The translations under genes were made by a program, and so were the position numbers. This document shows, piece by piece, positions 1-10,727 of a DNA stretch of 64,000 nt; the stretch's first letter is position 1, and each line of letters opens with the position of its first letter. Origin of the DNA: Frigoribacterium faeni (GTDB taxonomy: Bacteria > Actinomycetota > Actinomycetes > Actinomycetales > Microbacteriaceae); assembly GCF_011761235.1 (NCBI RefSeq), contig NZ_JAAOYW010000001.1, positions 496,781 to 560,780 on the forward strand, written 5' to 3'. Under the pieces are notes generated by a model. It was not told the DNA's origin. It saw only the letters and a list, made by a program, of their open reading frames with translations, and did not search any database.

Positions 1-2067
1 GGCGAGGTGGCGCGAGAGGCGGAGCTCCATGTTGCCGGTGCCCTTGAACTCCTCGAAGATCACCTCGTCCATCTTCGAGCCGGTCTCGACCAGCGCGGTG
101 GCGAGGATGGTCAGCGAGCCGCCGTTCTCGATGTTGCGCGCCGCGCCGAAGAAGCGCTTCGGCGGGTAGAGCGCCGACGAGTCGACGCCGCCGGACAGCA
201 CGCGGCCCGAGGCCGGGGCCGACAGGTTGTAGGCGCGACCGAGGCGGGTGATCGAGTCGAGCAGCACGACGACGTCGTGGCCCAGCTCGACGAGGCGCTT
301 CGCGCGCTCGATGGCGAGCTCGGCGACCGTGGTGTGGTCCTCGGCGGGGCGGTCGAAGGTGGAGGCGATGACCTCGCCCTTCACCGTGCGCTGCATGTCG
401 GTGACCTCTTCGGGACGCTCGTCGACGAGCACGACCATGAGGTGCACCTCGGGGTTGTTCACCGCGATGGCGTTCGCGATCGCCTGGAGCACGAGGGTCT
501 TGCCTGCCTTCGGCGGCGACACGATGAGGCCGCGCTGGCCCTTGCCGATCGGCGACACGAGGTCGATGATGCGGGTCGAGAGCTTCTGCTGCTCGGTCTC
601 GAGGCGGAGGCGCTCCTGCGGGTAGAGCGGGGTCAGCTTGCCGAACTCGACGCGCTTGGCCGCCTCCTCGACGGGCTGGCCGTTGATCGAGTCGATGCGG
701 ACGATGGCGTTGTACTTCTGGCGCCCCTGGCCCTGGTCGCCCTCGCGCGGCTGGCGGATGGCGCCGACGACGGCGTCGCCCTTGCGGAGGTGGTACTTCT
801 TCACCTGGCCGAGCGAGACGTAGACGTCGCTCGCACCGGGCAGGTAGCCGGTCGTGCGGACGAACGCGTAGTTCTCGAGCACGTCGAGGATGCCCGCGAC
901 GGGGATGAGCACGTCGTCCTCGGAGATCTCGGGCTCGAACTCGTCGGTCTGCACGCCGCGGCCGCGCTTGCGGTCACGCTGACGGCCCCGGCCCTGTCGG
1001 CCGTTCTCGTCCTGCTGCTGCGGACCCGTGCCCTGCTGACGGTCCTGCTGCTGGCGGTCGCCCTGCTGGCGGTCCTGCTGCTGACGGTCCTGCTGCTGGT
1101 CCGCCTTCTGGCCGCCCTGCTGCTGGCGGTCGCCCTGCTGGCGGTCGCCCTGCTGACGGTCCTGCTGCTGCTCGGCCTTCTGGCCGCCCTGCTGCTGGCC
1201 GCCCTGCTGGTCGCCGGCCTGGCCCTGCTGGCCGGACTGGCCGTTCTTGCGGTCGCCACGGCCGCGGCTGCGGCTGCGACGGCTGCCGCCCTGCTGGCCG
1301 GACTGGTCGCCCTGGCCCTGGTCGCCCTGCGACTGGTCGCCCTGGCCCTGGTCGGCCTGGCCCTGGTCGGCCTGCGCCGCGCCCTGGTCGGCCTGCTGGG
1401 CGCCCTGGTCGTCGGCGACGACGGCCTCGGGCGCGGCGGTGGCGTCCTGGGCCGCGGCCTGGGCCTCGGCGACGGTCGCGTCGGTGGCGCGGCGCGAGCC
1501 ACGGCGGCTGCGCGACGGGCGCTCGGAGGCGACGGGCGCCTCCTGCGGGGTCTCGGTCGAGGCGGTCTCGGTCGGGGCGGCCTCGACCGGGGCGGCCTGC
1601 TCGGCGACGGCCTGGTCGGCCGCGGGCGCCTCGGCGGGCGTCGTCGCGGGGACCTCGAGGACGGGCGAGACGCCCGACTCGGCGCCGTTCACGTGCTCCC
1701 CGGCGCCGCGCTGGGCGGGGGCCCCGGCGGCGGAGGTGGCACGACGCGAGCCGCGACGCGCACGGGTCGGTGCGGCGGCGGCCTCGTCGGCCTCGCCCGC
1801 GGCGGCGGCGGGCTGCGCGTCGGTCGCCTCGGGGGCGACGTCGAGGGTGGGCTGCGCGACGACGGGCTCGGCGAGCTCGACCGGGGCGGCGGCGCCCTCG
1901 GTCGACTGCGCCTGCACGGCGGCGATGGCGGCGACGAGGTCGCCCTTGCGGAGCTTGGAGAGGCCGCTGATGCCGAGCGAGGAGGCGAGGGCCTGGAGCT
2001 GCGGGAGGCGCATGGCGCTGAGTTCGGCGGTGGTGGCCGCGGGCGTGCGGCTGTCGACGTCTGACAC
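1..2067 (-). CDS. rho: Transcription termination factor Rho, long-insert actinobacterial form (C-terminus beyond window)
   Basis: Hexameric RNA-dependent ATPase that ends transcription. From the GTG at 2067 (purine-rich GGAAGGA just upstream) the frame runs off the window start after 689 codons; about 70 C-terminal residues are missing. Residues about 19-50 form the Rho N-terminal helical domain ([20 protein letters not shown]). Residues about 50-210 are Ala/Glu/Pro-rich, and about 210-370 are a Gln/Arg/Asp/Gly repeat tract ending in an RG-rich basic stretch. Then come the RNA-binding domain and the ATPase core with the P-loop SPPKAGKT (about residue 520), [12 protein letters not shown] and [12 protein letters not shown]. 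The last visible part, [18 protein letters not shown], is typical Rho. It lies downstream of hom-thrC-thrB, the usual actinobacterial order. Confidence 0.97.
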   Translation of the reverse strand, partial: MSDVDSRTPAATTAELSAMRLPQLQALASSLGISGLSKLRKGDLVAAIAAVQAQSTEGAAAPVELAEPVVAQPTLDVAPEATDAQPAAAAGEADEAAAAPTRARRGSRRATSAAGAPAQRGAGEHVNGAESGVSPVLEVPATTPAEAPAADQAVAEQAAPVEAAPTETASTETPQEAPVASERPSRSRRGSRRATDATVAEAQAAAQDATAAPEAVVADDQGAQQADQGAAQADQGQADQGQGDQSQGDQGQGDQSGQQGGSRRSRSRGRGDRKNGQSGQQGQAGDQQGGQQQGGQKAEQQQDRQQGDRQQGDRQQQGGQKADQQQDRQQQDRQQGDRQQQDRQQGTGPQQQDENGRQGRGRQRDRKRGRGVQTDEFEPEISEDDVLIPVAGILDVLENYAFVRTTGYLPGASDVYVSLGQVKKYHLRKGDAVVGAIRQPREGDQGQGRQKYNAIVRIDSINGQPVEEAAKRVEFGKLTPLYPQERLRLETEQQKLSTRIIDLVSPIGKGQRGLIVSPPKAGKTLVLQAIANAIAVNNPEVHLMVVLVDERPEEVTDMQRTVKGEVIASTFDRPAEDHTTVAELAIERAKRLVELGHDVVVLLDSITRLGRAYNLSAPASGRVLSGGVDSSALYPPKRFFGAARNIENGGSLTILATALVETGSKMDEVIFEEFKGTGNMELRLSRHLA
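961..1404 (-). repeat. Low-complexity repeat encoding the Gln/Asp/Arg-rich insert of Rho
   Basis: On the minus strand this stretch repeats codons for short units such as [22 protein letters not shown] and GDQGQ. About half the residues in the densest part are Gln, coded almost only by CAG. It is followed by [16 protein letters not shown]. The composition resembles intrinsically disordered, RNA-binding, prion-like segments. Being coding, it is not a stand-alone satellite, but CAG-rich repetition makes it prone to length variation between strains. Confidence 0.9.
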
Positions 2068-2327
2068 TGGTGTTGGGTTCCTTCCGCTCCCCCGCGAGAG
2101 CCGCGAGGCTGAGCTGGTCACACCTCGTGGCCCGGGGACTGCCCTGTGGCAGGCCCTGCGCGGGTGCGCGCTGCGCGGGATGCGCAGACGAGCTCACGGA
2201 GGTGCGGCGCGCGTACGCCAGATAGGCGGACGAGCGCTGCGAGATGTGCACTACGGGATGTGCGACCCGGGGGAAGTCGAGGAGCCTGAGGACTCGTCGT
2301 GCCCACTCGAGAACCGAGGAGGCGCTG
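2068..2327 (-). promoter_or_regulatory. thrB-rho intergenic region, presumed rho leader
   Basis: This 260-base gap lies between the thrB stop and the rho start, both on the minus strand, with no convincing gene in it. It probably holds the rho promoter and a long 5' leader, since rho is autoregulated in many bacteria (inference). A near-copy of the dispersed motif, CGAGGAGGCGCTGC, sits at 2315-2328 right at the thrB stop. I could not pick a confident -35/-10 pair. Confidence 0.35.
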
Positions 2328-3281
2328 CTAGATGCCCAGGGGACCTGATTTCACAGCCGGGTGCGGCCTCACTGTAGCACCTCGGAGGTCGACGGCGAGC
2401 ATCAGGGCACGCCAGTCGGACACGGAGTGCTCGGCCACGATCTCGGCCGCCAGGAGGCGCTGGCCGGGGTCGCTGCCGAGCACGAGCAGCGAGGGGCCGG
2501 CGCCGGACACGACGGCCGCGAGGCCCGCGTCGCGCAGCATCGTGATCAGCGCGTCGGTCTCGGGCATCGCGCTGGCGCGGTAGCTCTGGTGGAGGCGGTC
2601 CTCGGTCGCGGCGAGCAGCAGCTCGGGGCTCTGGATCAGCGCCGCGACGAGGAGGGCCGACCGCGAGACGTTGAACGTGGCGTCCTCGTGGGGCACCGAG
2701 GCCGGCTGCAGGCTGCGGGCCAGCTTGGTCGACAGCGTGGTGCGGGGCACGAACACGACCGGCGAGACGCCGCGGTGCACCAGGAGGCGCTTGTGCGACG
2801 GGCCGGTGGACGTCATCCACGCGATGGTGAGGCCGCCGAAGAGCGCCGGGGCGACGTTGTCGGGGTGCCCCTCCATCTCGGTGGCGATGCGGAGCAGATC
2901 GGCCGACGAGAAGTCGACGACGCCCTCGAGCAGGCCCTTGGCCGCCACGACGCCGGACACGATGGCGGCGGCCGACGACCCGAGGCCGCGACCGTGCGGG
3001 ATGACGTTGCGGGCCTCGAGCCGGAGGCCGGGCAGCGGCTGCCCCGCCGAGGCGAAGGCGGCGGCGATCGCCCGCACCACGAGGTTGGAGGCGTCGGTCG
3101 GGACCTCGCCGGCCCCGACCCCGTCGACGTGCACCTCGACGCCCGGGGCGTCGGTCGCCGTCACGACGAGCTCGTCGTAGAGCGAGACCGCGAGGCCCAG
3201 CGTGTCGAAGCCCGGGCCGAGGTTGGCCGACGTGGCCGGCACCCTCACGAGCACCGACCGCCCGGCCGCCCCTGTGGTCAT
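2328..3281 (-). CDS. thrB: Homoserine kinase
   Basis: Phosphorylates homoserine to O-phosphohomoserine, the substrate of ThrC, in the cytoplasm. It is 317 aa, normal for the family. The GHMP-kinase motifs are [12 protein letters not shown] at residues 15-26 and the ATP-binding [10 protein letters not shown] at 97-106. The ATG at 3281 was chosen because it overlaps the thrC stop as ATGA and places the first motif at the usual distance from the N-terminus; the frame stays open further upstream, but only into thrC. Last gene of hom-thrC-thrB. Confidence 0.96.
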   Translation of the reverse strand: MTTGAAGRSVLVRVPATSANLGPGFDTLGLAVSLYDELVVTATDAPGVEVHVDGVGAGEVPTDASNLVVRAIAAAFASAGQPLPGLRLEARNVIPHGRGLGSSAAAIVSGVVAAKGLLEGVVDFSSADLLRIATEMEGHPDNVAPALFGGLTIAWMTSTGPSHKRLLVHRGVSPVVFVPRTTLSTKLARSLQPASVPHEDATFNVSRSALLVAALIQSPELLLAATEDRLHQSYRASAMPETDALITMLRDAGLAAVVSGAGPSLLVLGSDPGQRLLAAEIVAEHSVSDWRALMLAVDLRGATVRPHPAVKSGPLGI

Positions 3282-4360
3282 GCAGACGCCGGGACGAGCC
3301 CGAGCACCTCGGCGACGCGCGCGGTGTCGCTGGCGACGACCGTCGGCGCCACCTCGGAGCCGTCGGCGCGGCGGAGGGCCCACTGGGGATCCTTCAGGCC
3401 GTGGCCGGTCACCGTGAGGACGACCGTCGCGCCGGCCGGGACGACGCCCGCGTCGGCCCGCTCGAGCAGGCCGGCGACGCTGATCGCCGAGGCGGGCTCG
3501 ACGAAGACGCCGACCTCGGCCGACAGGATCTTCTGGGCCGCGAGGATGGCCTCGTCGGTGATGGCGCCGAACCAGCCGTTCGTCAGGTCGCGGGCCTCGA
3601 GGGCCAGCTGCCAGGACGCCGGGTTGCCGATGCGGATGGCGCTGGCGATGGTCTCGGGGTGCTTGACGACCTCGCCGGCGACGATCGGCGCGGAGCCGGA
3701 CGCCTGGAACCCGAACATGCGCGGCAGACGGGTCGCGCGGCCGGCCTCGAGGTCTTCTCGGTAGCCGCGCGTGTAGGCGGTGTAGTTGCCGGCGTTGCCC
3801 ACGGGCAGGAAGTGGAAGTCGGGGGCGTCGCCGAGCACGTCGACGACCTCGAAGGCGGCGGTCTTCTGGCCCTCGATGCGGTCGTTGTTGACCGAGTTGA
3901 CGAGGTGCACCGGGTAGTTATCGGCGAGGTCGCGGGCGATGTCGAGGCAGTCGTCGAAGTTGCCCTGGATCTGCAGCAGCTGGCCGTCGTGCGCGACGGC
4001 CTGGCTGAGCTTGCCCATGGCGATCTTGCCCTCGGGCACGAGCACCGCCGCCGTGATGCCGGCGTGCGCCGCGTAGGCGGCCGCCGACGCCGACGTGTTG
4101 CCGGTCGAGGCGCAGATGACGGCCTTCGCGCCGTGCTCGACGGCCTTCGAGATCGCCATGGTCATGCCGCGGTCCTTGAACGAGCCCGTCGGGTTCATCC
4201 CCTCGTACTTCACGAAGACCTTCGCCCCCGTGCGCGCGGACAGCGCGGGCGCCGGGATGAGGGGCGTGCCGCCCTCGCCGAGCGTGACGACGGGGGTCGC
4301 CTCGGTCACGTCGAGACGGTCGGCGTACTCGCGCAGGACACCCTGCCACTGGTGGGCCAT
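3278..4360 (-). CDS. thrC: Threonine synthase
   Basis: PLP enzyme converting O-phosphohomoserine to threonine and phosphate. It is 360 aa, the short class typical of Gram-positives. The PLP-binding lysine is in [10 protein letters not shown] (K62), followed by the phosphate-contacting [17 protein letters not shown]. Its ATG shares one base with the hom stop (TGATG) and its stop overlaps the thrB start, so all three genes are probably translationally coupled. Confidence 0.97.
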   Translation of the reverse strand: MAHQWQGVLREYADRLDVTEATPVVTLGEGGTPLIPAPALSARTGAKVFVKYEGMNPTGSFKDRGMTMAISKAVEHGAKAVICASTGNTSASAAAYAAHAGITAAVLVPEGKIAMGKLSQAVAHDGQLLQIQGNFDDCLDIARDLADNYPVHLVNSVNNDRIEGQKTAAFEVVDVLGDAPDFHFLPVGNAGNYTAYTRGYREDLEAGRATRLPRMFGFQASGSAPIVAGEVVKHPETIASAIRIGNPASWQLALEARDLTNGWFGAITDEAILAAQKILSAEVGVFVEPASAISVAGLLERADAGVVPAGATVVLTVTGHGLKDPQWALRRADGSEVAPTVVASDTARVAEVLGLVPASA

Positions 4361-5694
4361 CAGGCTCCTTCGACTCTCAGCACGCTCGTGACCGAGTTCA
4401 CGACCGTGGTGTTGCGGAGGGCGACGACCGTGGCGGCGAGATCCGACTCGCGGGCACGGTGCGTGCCGATGATCAGGGTAGCGGTCGCGGGGGCCGCCTC
4501 CGCGTCGCGCGACGCGCCGGGCTCGAGGCCCCCGGTCTGCTCGACGCTGTGCACGCTCACGCCGTGCTGGCTCAGCACGGTGGCGACCTCGGCGAGCACG
4601 CCGGGCTGGTCGGCCACGTCGAGGGTGATCTGGTAGCGCGTGACGACGTGCCCGACGGGCAGCACCGCGAGGTCGGCCTGCGTCGACTCGGCGACGCCGG
4701 GGCCACCGACGACGTGGCGACGGGCCGCCGAGACGAGGTCGCCGAGCACCGCGGAGGCGGTCTCGACCCCTCCGGCGCCGGCGCCGTAGAACATGAGGTC
4801 GCCCGCCGCCTCCGCCTCGACGAACACGGCGTTCTTGGCCCCGTGCACCGCGGCGAGCGGGTGGTCGAGCGGCACCAGGGCCGGGTACACGCGGGCGCTG
4901 ACCCCGTCGACGCCGTCGGCGTCCGTCAGCCGCTCGCAGATCGCCAGGATCTTCACGACGTAGCCCGCCTTGCGCGCGGCCTGCACCTGCTCGTGGGTGA
5001 CCGACGTGATGCCCTCGCGGTGGACCGCCGAGAGCGGGACGGTGGTGTGGAACGCGAGGCTGGCGAGGATGGCCGCCTTCTGCGCGGCGTCGTAGCCCTC
5101 GATGTCGGCCGTCGGGTCGGCCTCGGCGTAGCCGAGCTCGGTCGCCGTCGCCAGGGCGTCCTCGAGCGTGTCGCCGTCGGTGTCCATGCGGTCGAGGATG
5201 AAGTTGGTGGTGCCGTTGACGATGCCCATGATGCGGCGGATGCGGTCGCCGGCAAGGCTGTCGCGCAGGGGCCGGATGATCGGGATCGCCCCGGCGACTG
5301 CCGCCTCGTAGTAGAGCTGCGCGCCGACCTGCTCCGCCGCGGCGAAGAGCTCGGGGCCGTGGTGCGCGAGCAGGGCCTTGTTGCCGGTGACCACGTCGGC
5401 GCCCGAGAGCAGCGCCTGCAGCACGTGGTGCCGTGCGGGCTCGAGGCCGCCCATGAGCTCGACGACGATGTCGGCCCCGAGGATCAGCGACTCGAGGTCG
5501 GTGGTGAGCAGCTCGCGCGGCAGGTCGACGTCGCGGGGGGCGTCGAGGTCGCGCACGCCGATGCCCACGAGCTGGAGCCCGGCACCGGCGCGGCCGGCGA
5601 GCTCGTCGCCGTGCTCGAGGAGCAGGCGGGCGACCTGCGACCCGACCGACCCGGCGCCGAGCAGGGCGACCCTCACGTCGCGGTATTCGTCCAT
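4360..5694 (-). CDS. hom: Homoserine dehydrogenase
   Basis: NAD(P)H-dependent reduction of aspartate semialdehyde to homoserine, the branch point to threonine and methionine. It is 444 aa. The Rossmann motif LLGAGSVGS is at residues 11-19, followed by VTGNKALLA and the substrate-binding/catalytic region with [17 protein letters not shown]-terminal ACT domain (about residues 355-440, starting near [17 protein letters not shown]) implies threonine feedback control, as in corynebacterial Hom. First gene of the thr operon; homoserine also feeds metX/metY at 43.6-46.2 kb. Confidence 0.97.
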   Translation of the reverse strand: MDEYRDVRVALLGAGSVGSQVARLLLEHGDELAGRAGAGLQLVGIGVRDLDAPRDVDLPRELLTTDLESLILGADIVVELMGGLEPARHHVLQALLSGADVVTGNKALLAHHGPELFAAAEQVGAQLYYEAAVAGAIPIIRPLRDSLAGDRIRRIMGIVNGTTNFILDRMDTDGDTLEDALATATELGYAEADPTADIEGYDAAQKAAILASLAFHTTVPLSAVHREGITSVTHEQVQAARKAGYVVKILAICERLTDADGVDGVSARVYPALVPLDHPLAAVHGAKNAVFVEAEAAGDLMFYGAGAGGVETASAVLGDLVSAARRHVVGGPGVAESTQADLAVLPVGHVVTRYQITLDVADQPGVLAEVATVLSQHGVSVHSVEQTGGLEPGASRDAEAAPATATLIIGTHRARESDLAATVVALRNTTVVNSVTSVLRVEGA

Positions 5695-5791
5695 GGTGTT
5701 CCGTTCTGTGGTGGCGTCCCGGCGGGGCGCCGTGGGCTGTCGGGCAGGAAGGGGTCGACCGTCGTCGTCCGGTGCGGCGGGCGGGCCGTCG

Positions 5792-7195
5792 TCAGTCGAG
5801 GCCGGCGTCGCGGGCCAGCAGGTCGGCCTCGGTCTCGCCGCGGACGATGACCCGCGAGGCCCCGTCGCGCACGGCGACGACCGGCGGCCGCCCGACGTGG
5901 TTGTAGTTGCTCGCGAGGCTCCAGCAGTACGCGCCCGTGGCGGGCACGCCCAGCAGGTCGCCCGGGGCCACGTCGGCGGGGAGGTACTCGGCGAGGACGA
6001 CGAGGTCGCCGCTCTCGCAGTGCTTGCCCGCGACCCGCGCGAGGGCAGGCCCCGCCGAGGAGGCGCGGCTGACGACGCGCGCGCTGTAGTCGGCCTCGTA
6101 GAGGGCCGGCCGGGCGTTGTCGCTCATGCCCCCGTCGACGCTGACGTAGCGCCGCACGGCGGTCTCGCCCGTCTGCTCGTCGACGGTGACCGCCACGTCC
6201 TTGACCGTGCCGACCGTGTAGAGGGTCGTGCCGGCCGGGCCCGCGATCACGCGTCCCGGCTCGACGGCCACGACGGGCAGCGGGATGCCCAGCCGGGCGC
6301 ACTCGCCGGCGACGATGTCGGCCAGGGCCGCGGCGAGCTCGTCGAGCGGACGGGCGTCGTCGACCGACGTGTAGGCGATGCCGAAGCCGCCGCCCAGGTT
6401 GAGCTCGGGCACGGGGCCGTCGGCCAGCAGCTCGGCGTGCAGCGCCAGCAGGCGCCGCGCGGCCTCGCCGAACCCGTCCGAGCCGAAGATCTGCGACCCG
6501 ATGTGCGAGTGCAGCCCGAGGAGCCGCAGCGAGGGGCTGCGACGGATCTGGGCGACGACGCCGGGGGCGTCGGCCAGGGTGATGCCGAACTTCTGGTCCT
6601 CCCGCGCCGTGGCGAGGTAGTCGTGCGTCGACGCGTGCACGCCGCTGTTGACGCGGACCCGCACCGCCTGGACCACCCCGTGGCGTGCGGCGGCCTCCGC
6701 GACCCGGTCGACCTCGTCGGCGTTGTCGACGACGATGTTGCCGATGCCGGCCGCGACGGTGCGGTCGATCTCGGCGAGCGACTTGTTGTTGCCGTGGAAC
6801 GCCATCCGTGCCGGGTCGACGCCGGCGGCCGCGGCGACCGCGAACTCGCCGCCGGTGCAGATGTCGACCCGCAGGCCCGCGTCGGCCACCCACCGGGCGA
6901 CCTCGACCGAGAGGAACGCCTTGGCGGCGTAGTAGACGATCGCGCTGGTGCCGACGCGTCCCAGCTCGCGGTCGAACGCCTCCTTCGCGCCGCGGGCACG
7001 CCCTCGGAAGTCGTCCTCGTCGACGACGTAGAGCGGGCTGCCGTGCCGTGCGACGAGCTCGGGGGCGGCGACGCCGGCGACGGAGACGACGCCGTCGTCG
7101 GCGCGGTGCGCGCCGTGGGACCACACCGAGGGGGCGAGCGCGTCGACGTCGTCGGGCTCGAGCAGCCAGTCGGGGGCGAGGGGGTTGGGCGACAC
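5792..7195 (-). CDS. lysA: Diaminopimelate decarboxylase
   Basis: Last step of lysine synthesis: decarboxylates meso-diaminopimelate using PLP. It is 467 aa, fold-type III. The PLP lysine is in VYYAAKAFLS (K92). The phosphate-binding LNLGGGFGIAY, the GLHSHIGSQ motif and the C-terminal catalytic region CESGDLV are present. The GTG at 7195 is preceded by GAGGT. It sits 97 bases upstream of hom, the common argS-lysA-hom arrangement. An exact copy of the dispersed 14-mer (6056-6069) lies inside the gene. Confidence 0.97.
   Translation of the reverse strand: MSPNPLAPDWLLEPDDVDALAPSVWSHGAHRADDGVVSVAGVAAPELVARHGSPLYVVDEDDFRGRARGAKEAFDRELGRVGTSAIVYYAAKAFLSVEVARWVADAGLRVDICTGGEFAVAAAAGVDPARMAFHGNNKSLAEIDRTVAAGIGNIVVDNADEVDRVAEAAARHGVVQAVRVRVNSGVHASTHDYLATAREDQKFGITLADAPGVVAQIRRSPSLRLLGLHSHIGSQIFGSDGFGEAARRLLALHAELLADGPVPELNLGGGFGIAYTSVDDARPLDELAAALADIVAGECARLGIPLPVVAVEPGRVIAGPAGTTLYTVGTVKDVAVTVDEQTGETAVRRYVSVDGGMSDNARPALYEADYSARVVSRASSAGPALARVAGKHCESGDLVVLAEYLPADVAPGDLLGVPATGAYCWSLASNYNHVGRPPVVAVRDGASRVIVRGETEADLLARDAGLD
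6056..6069 (+). repeat. Dispersed 14-mer CGAGGAGGCGCGGC, copy 1
   Basis: Exact copy inside lysA, where the opposite strand encodes SRASS. See the finding on the one-directional motif. Confidence 0.5.
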
Positions 7196-7256
7196 GGGGA
7201 CCTCGGGGGTGGTGGGGAGGAGCGGGACGACGACGAGCCTAGCGACAGCCGGCGAC

Positions 7257-7298
7257 GGTGACGGCGACCGCGACGGCGGCGACGGCGGTGACGGCGAC
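7257..7298. repeat. 12-base direct repeat upstream of lysA
   Basis: GGTGACGGCGAC occurs at 7257-7268 and again at 7287-7298, 30 bases apart, within a run of GACGGC-like units. It lies in the 129-base gap between lysA and the upstream DUF2993 gene. It could be simple slippage sequence; no function is evident. Confidence 0.6.
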
Positions 7299-7324
7299 GC
7301 ATCCGGGACGCGTGGCGCCGGGGA

Positions 7325-8095
7325 TCAGCTGCAGGCGCCCTTCGCGGCGAGGCCGGACGAGGTGAGGGGCAGGCCGTCCGACCGGAGCCCGAGCCGCACC
7401 CGGTCGGGCTGGACGTCGACCGAGGTGAGCACGACGCCCTGGGGCAGCTGCTCGGCGACGCAGACGGTCTGGGCGAAGTCGCCGAGGAACCTCGTGAGGT
7501 CGACCGAGAGCGAGGTGTCGGGCAGCGAGGCCCGGGTCGGGGCGAACGAGAGCGCCCGGCCGTCGTCGACGATCGACGGGGTCGCGGTCACGTCGACGGG
7601 CACGGCGCCCAGCACGGGCACGTCGAACGAGCGGGCGTAGGTGACCTCGCCGTCGCCGAGTGCGACGGTGGCGCCCTCGGACGAGACGCCCTCGAGCGAG
7701 CTGACGGTCGCGGAGTCGGCCGAGAGCGTGCCCGTCACCGGACCGGAGGTGCCCTCGAGGTCGGTCGGCACGTCGCTGACGTCGACGCGGAACGACACCG
7801 GGTCGGCGGCGGAGCCGGACGAGACCGTCACGTCGTCGAGCGACCCCTGCACGATCTGCCAGAGCACGGAGAGGCCGTGGACGTCGACCGTGACGTCGTC
7901 GATCCCCGTCGCGGTCTCGAGCTCGGCCGCGGCACGCTGCTCGACGAGCCCGCGGGTCACGACGTCGGCGACGACCGCGAGCAGCAGGAGCACGACGAGC
8001 AGGCCGACGACCACGAAGAGCCCGGCCGCCGCGCCCCGGGCGCGGCGACGCGGCACGGCCCGCTCGGAGAAGAAGTCGTCGTCCACGTCGCTCAC
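7325..8095 (-). CDS. LmeA-like DUF2993 phospholipid-binding protein
   Basis: Membrane-anchored protein of 256 aa. A cytoplasmic, Arg-rich N-terminus (about residues 1-22) precedes one transmembrane helix (about 24-46, FVVVGLLVVLLLLAVVADVV). The extracytoplasmic rest has the alternating pattern of the DUF2993/LmeA family, whose mycobacterial member binds phosphatidylinositides during lipomannan elongation. A role in envelope lipid or lipoglycan handling is inferred from that family. The GTG at 8095 is 7 bases after the argS stop, suggesting co-transcription. Confidence 0.75.
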   Translation of the reverse strand: MSDVDDDFFSERAVPRRRARGAAAGLFVVVGLLVVLLLLAVVADVVTRGLVEQRAAAELETATGIDDVTVDVHGLSVLWQIVQGSLDDVTVSSGSAADPVSFRVDVSDVPTDLEGTSGPVTGTLSADSATVSSLEGVSSEGATVALGDGEVTYARSFDVPVLGAVPVDVTATPSIVDDGRALSFAPTRASLPDTSLSVDLTRFLGDFAQTVCVAEQLPQGVVLTSVDVQPDRVRLGLRSDGLPLTSSGLAAKGACS

Positions 8096-8102
8096 GGGGT
8101 CG

Positions 8103-9767
8103 TCACATCCTGTCGGGCGCGGAGACGCCGAGCAGGCCGAGGCCGTTGCGGATGACCTGGCCCGCCGCGTCGTTCAGCCAGAGGCGCGTGCGGTGCAGGT
8201 CGGTCACCTCCTCGTCGCCCAGCGGGGTGACGCGGCAGCTGTCGTACCACCGGTGGTAGGTGCCGGCCAGTTCTTCGACGTACCGGGCGACGCGGTGCGG
8301 CTCGCGCAGCTCGGCGGCCTGCACGACGACGCGCGGCAGCTCGGCGAGGGCGCCGAGCAGGGCGCTCTCGGTCTCGTGCACGAGCAGGGAGGCGTCGAAC
8401 GCGTCGCGCCGGACGCCCGCGGCCTCGGCGTTGCGGGCCACCGACCGGGTGCGGGCGTGGGCGTACTGCACGTAGAAGACGGGGTTGTCGTTCGTGCGCC
8501 GCGTCCAGAGGTCGAGGTCGATGTCGATCGAGCTGTTCACGGGGCTGCGGACCAGGGCGTAGCGACCGGCGTCGACGCCGACCGCGTCGACGAGGTCCTC
8601 CATCGTGACGACGGTGCCGGCGCGCTTGGACATGCGGACCGGCTCGCCGTCGCGGAGCAGGTTGACCATCTGGCCGATGAGGATCTCGAGGTTCACGCCC
8701 GGCTCGTCGCCGAAGGCGGCGCACATCGCCATCATGCGGCCCACGTAGCCGTGGTGGTCGGCGCCCAGCATGATGAGGTTGCGCTCGAAGCCGCGCTCGC
8801 GCTTGTCGAGGTAGTAGGCGAGGTCGCCCGCGATGTAGGCCGCCTCGCCGTCGCTCTTGACGACGACGCGGTCGCGGTCGTCGCCGAACGTCGTCGTGCG
8901 CAGCCAGGTGGCGCCCTCGGACTCGTACACGTGGCCCAGCTCGCGGAGGCGGGCGACGGCGCGCTCGACGGCCTTCGACTCGTGAAGGGCGTTCTCGTGG
9001 AAGTACACGTCGAAGTCGACGCCGAAGTCGTGCAGCGACGCCTTGATGTCGTCGAACATGAAGTCGACGCCGGCCGAGCGGAACGCCTCCTGCGCCTCGT
9101 CACGGGGCAGGGCGAGCACGTCGACGTCGGTCGCGGCGAGGACGCGGTCGGCGATGTCGGTGATGTACTGCCCGCCGTAGCCGTCCTCGGGCGCGGGCTC
9201 GCCCAGCGCGCGGGCCAGCAGGCTGCGGGCGAAGCGGTCGATCTGCCCGCCGTGGTCGTTGAAGTAGTACTCGCGGGTGACGAGCGCGCCCTGGGCCTGG
9301 AACACCCGCGCGAGGCTGTCGCCGACGGCCGCCCAGCGGACGCCGCCCATGTGGATGGGCCCGGTTGGGTTGGCCGAGACGAACTCGAGGTCGATGGTGA
9401 CGCCGTCGTAGTAGGTGCCACGGCCGAAGTCGGCGCCCTGCTCGACGATCGTCTTCGCGAGCAGCCCGGCGGCGGCGGCGTCGAGCCGCACGTTGACGAA
9501 CCCGGGGCCCGCGACGTCGACGTCGGACACGCCGTCGACCTCGGCGAGCTCGGCCGCGATCTCGCTCGCCAGGTCGCGGGGCGAGGCCCCGACGCGCTTG
9601 GCGAACTTCATCGCCACGTTGGTCGTCCAGTCGCCGTGGTCGCGGTTGCGCGGGCGCTCGAGCACAACGTCGGCGGGGGTCACGACGACGTCGTCGGCGA
9701 CGCCTCGTCGCCGGAGCACCCCGTCGACGACGGCGAGCAGGGACGTGGAGAGTTCGGCGGGGGTCAC
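8103..9767 (-). CDS. argS: Arginyl-tRNA synthetase
   Basis: Class I aminoacyl-tRNA synthetase charging tRNA-Arg; 554 aa. The N-terminal Add1-type domain precedes the HIGH-equivalent motif PTGPIHMGG (residues 134-142), and the KMSKS-equivalent VRMSKRAG is near residue 376. The C-terminal helical anticodon-binding domain ends [16 protein letters not shown] start at 9767. A tRNA-Arg(CCG) gene lies 1.7 kb away on the other strand. Confidence 0.97.
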   Translation of the reverse strand: MTPAELSTSLLAVVDGVLRRRGVADDVVVTPADVVLERPRNRDHGDWTTNVAMKFAKRVGASPRDLASEIAAELAEVDGVSDVDVAGPGFVNVRLDAAAAGLLAKTIVEQGADFGRGTYYDGVTIDLEFVSANPTGPIHMGGVRWAAVGDSLARVFQAQGALVTREYYFNDHGGQIDRFARSLLARALGEPAPEDGYGGQYITDIADRVLAATDVDVLALPRDEAQEAFRSAGVDFMFDDIKASLHDFGVDFDVYFHENALHESKAVERAVARLRELGHVYESEGATWLRTTTFGDDRDRVVVKSDGEAAYIAGDLAYYLDKRERGFERNLIMLGADHHGYVGRMMAMCAAFGDEPGVNLEILIGQMVNLLRDGEPVRMSKRAGTVVTMEDLVDAVGVDAGRYALVRSPVNSSIDIDLDLWTRRTNDNPVFYVQYAHARTRSVARNAEAAGVRRDAFDASLLVHETESALLGALAELPRVVVQAAELREPHRVARYVEELAGTYHRWYDSCRVTPLGDEEVTDLHRTRLWLNDAAGQVIRNGLGLLGVSAPDRM

Positions 9768-9834
9768 GGTGGTCGATCCTACCGGCTGGGGCGCGGGCGT
9801 CCGGCGGGGCCCGGCGGGGCTCGACGCGCGGTCG

Positions 9835-10620
9835 TCAGGCCGCGCGGGCGGCGGCGCCGGCCTGCTCGGCGAGCAGCGACAGCAGCAGCGGGAGCTGGCC
9901 GCGGTCGGCGCCGCGGTCCTCGGGGTGCCACTGCACGCCCGTGATCGGGGCCGTCTCGTGCTCGACCGCCTCTACTTCCCCGTCGGCGGTCCGGGCGACG
10001 ACCCGCAGGCCCTCGCCGAGGCGGTCGACGGCCTGGTGGTGAGCGCTGCGGACCCGCGCCGTCGTGGCGCCGAGGGCCGCCGCCACGCGGCTGCCGGGCT
10101 CGAGCACGACGTCGTGGTCGACCATGAGGCTCTCGACCGGACCCGAGCCGCGGTGCACCCCGTGGGCGTCGTCGAGGTGGGGCACCAGGGTGCCGCCGAG
10201 GGCCACGTCGATCACCTGGTGACCGCGGCAGATGCCGAGCAGCGGGGTGGACCGGGCCAGCGCCCGACGCACGAGGGCCACCTGGCCGGCGTCCGCCTCC
10301 TCGTCGTGGCGTCCCTCGCCCTCGTAGCCGCGACGGCCGCCCCAGGTCGCCGGGTCGAGGTCCTCGCCGCCGGCGACGACGACGGCCGCGGCGCCGTCCG
10401 TCGCCCGCAGCAGCTCGGCGGCCCCGAGGTCGCCCGCGGCGAAGCGCCGGGCGTCCCAGCCGAGCTCGGCCGCGGCCTCGACCAGCCGCTCGTTGAGCGT
10501 CTGCACGTACGCGTGGTACCGCGGCGCTTGGGGCCTGCGCCGCGTCACCTCGACCACGGCCAGCATCGGGGCCGCGGCGACGACGGCAGCGGACCCGGGG
10601 CGGACGAGAGAGGAAGTCAT
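9835..10620 (-). CDS. Class I glutamine amidotransferase, peptidase C26 (PuuD-like)
   Basis: Cytoplasmic hydrolase-type amidotransferase of the gamma-glutamyl-GABA hydrolase family. The nucleophile elbow is [17 protein letters not shown] (Cys) and the catalytic His-Glu pair is in GVQWHPED. The 261-aa call uses the ATG at 10620; an internal ATG at 10566 ([11 protein letters not shown]) looks more like the family N-terminus, so the first 18 residues are doubtful. The substrate is unknown and no polyamine genes are adjacent. Confidence 0.8.
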   Translation of the reverse strand: MTSSLVRPGSAAVVAAAPMLAVVEVTRRRPQAPRYHAYVQTLNERLVEAAAELGWDARRFAAGDLGAAELLRATDGAAAVVVAGGEDLDPATWGGRRGYEGEGRHDEEADAGQVALVRRALARSTPLLGICRGHQVIDVALGGTLVPHLDDAHGVHRGSGPVESLMVDHDVVLEPGSRVAAALGATTARVRSAHHQAVDRLGEGLRVVARTADGEVEAVEHETAPITGVQWHPEDRGADRGQLPLLLSLLAEQAGAAARAA

Positions 10621-10727
10621 GCCCCCATGGTCGTCCGCGCCCGCCGGGGTCGCCAGCCGTGTGTCGCTCGGTTACGCCGCAGCCGCCGCGCGGGCGCGGG
10701 CCCGGACCCGGACCCGGGTCGGGGTCG

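Noticed and set aside
961-1404. CRISPR-like or satellite array
   Set aside because: The repeats are short, irregular, in frame and inside rho; there are no spacers.
7-2064. Long plus-strand open frame rich in Leu/Ala opposite rho
   Set aside because: It is the antisense of rho in GC-rich DNA; the protein is low-complexity ([11 protein letters not shown] from CAG repeats) and rho on the other strand has all family motifs.
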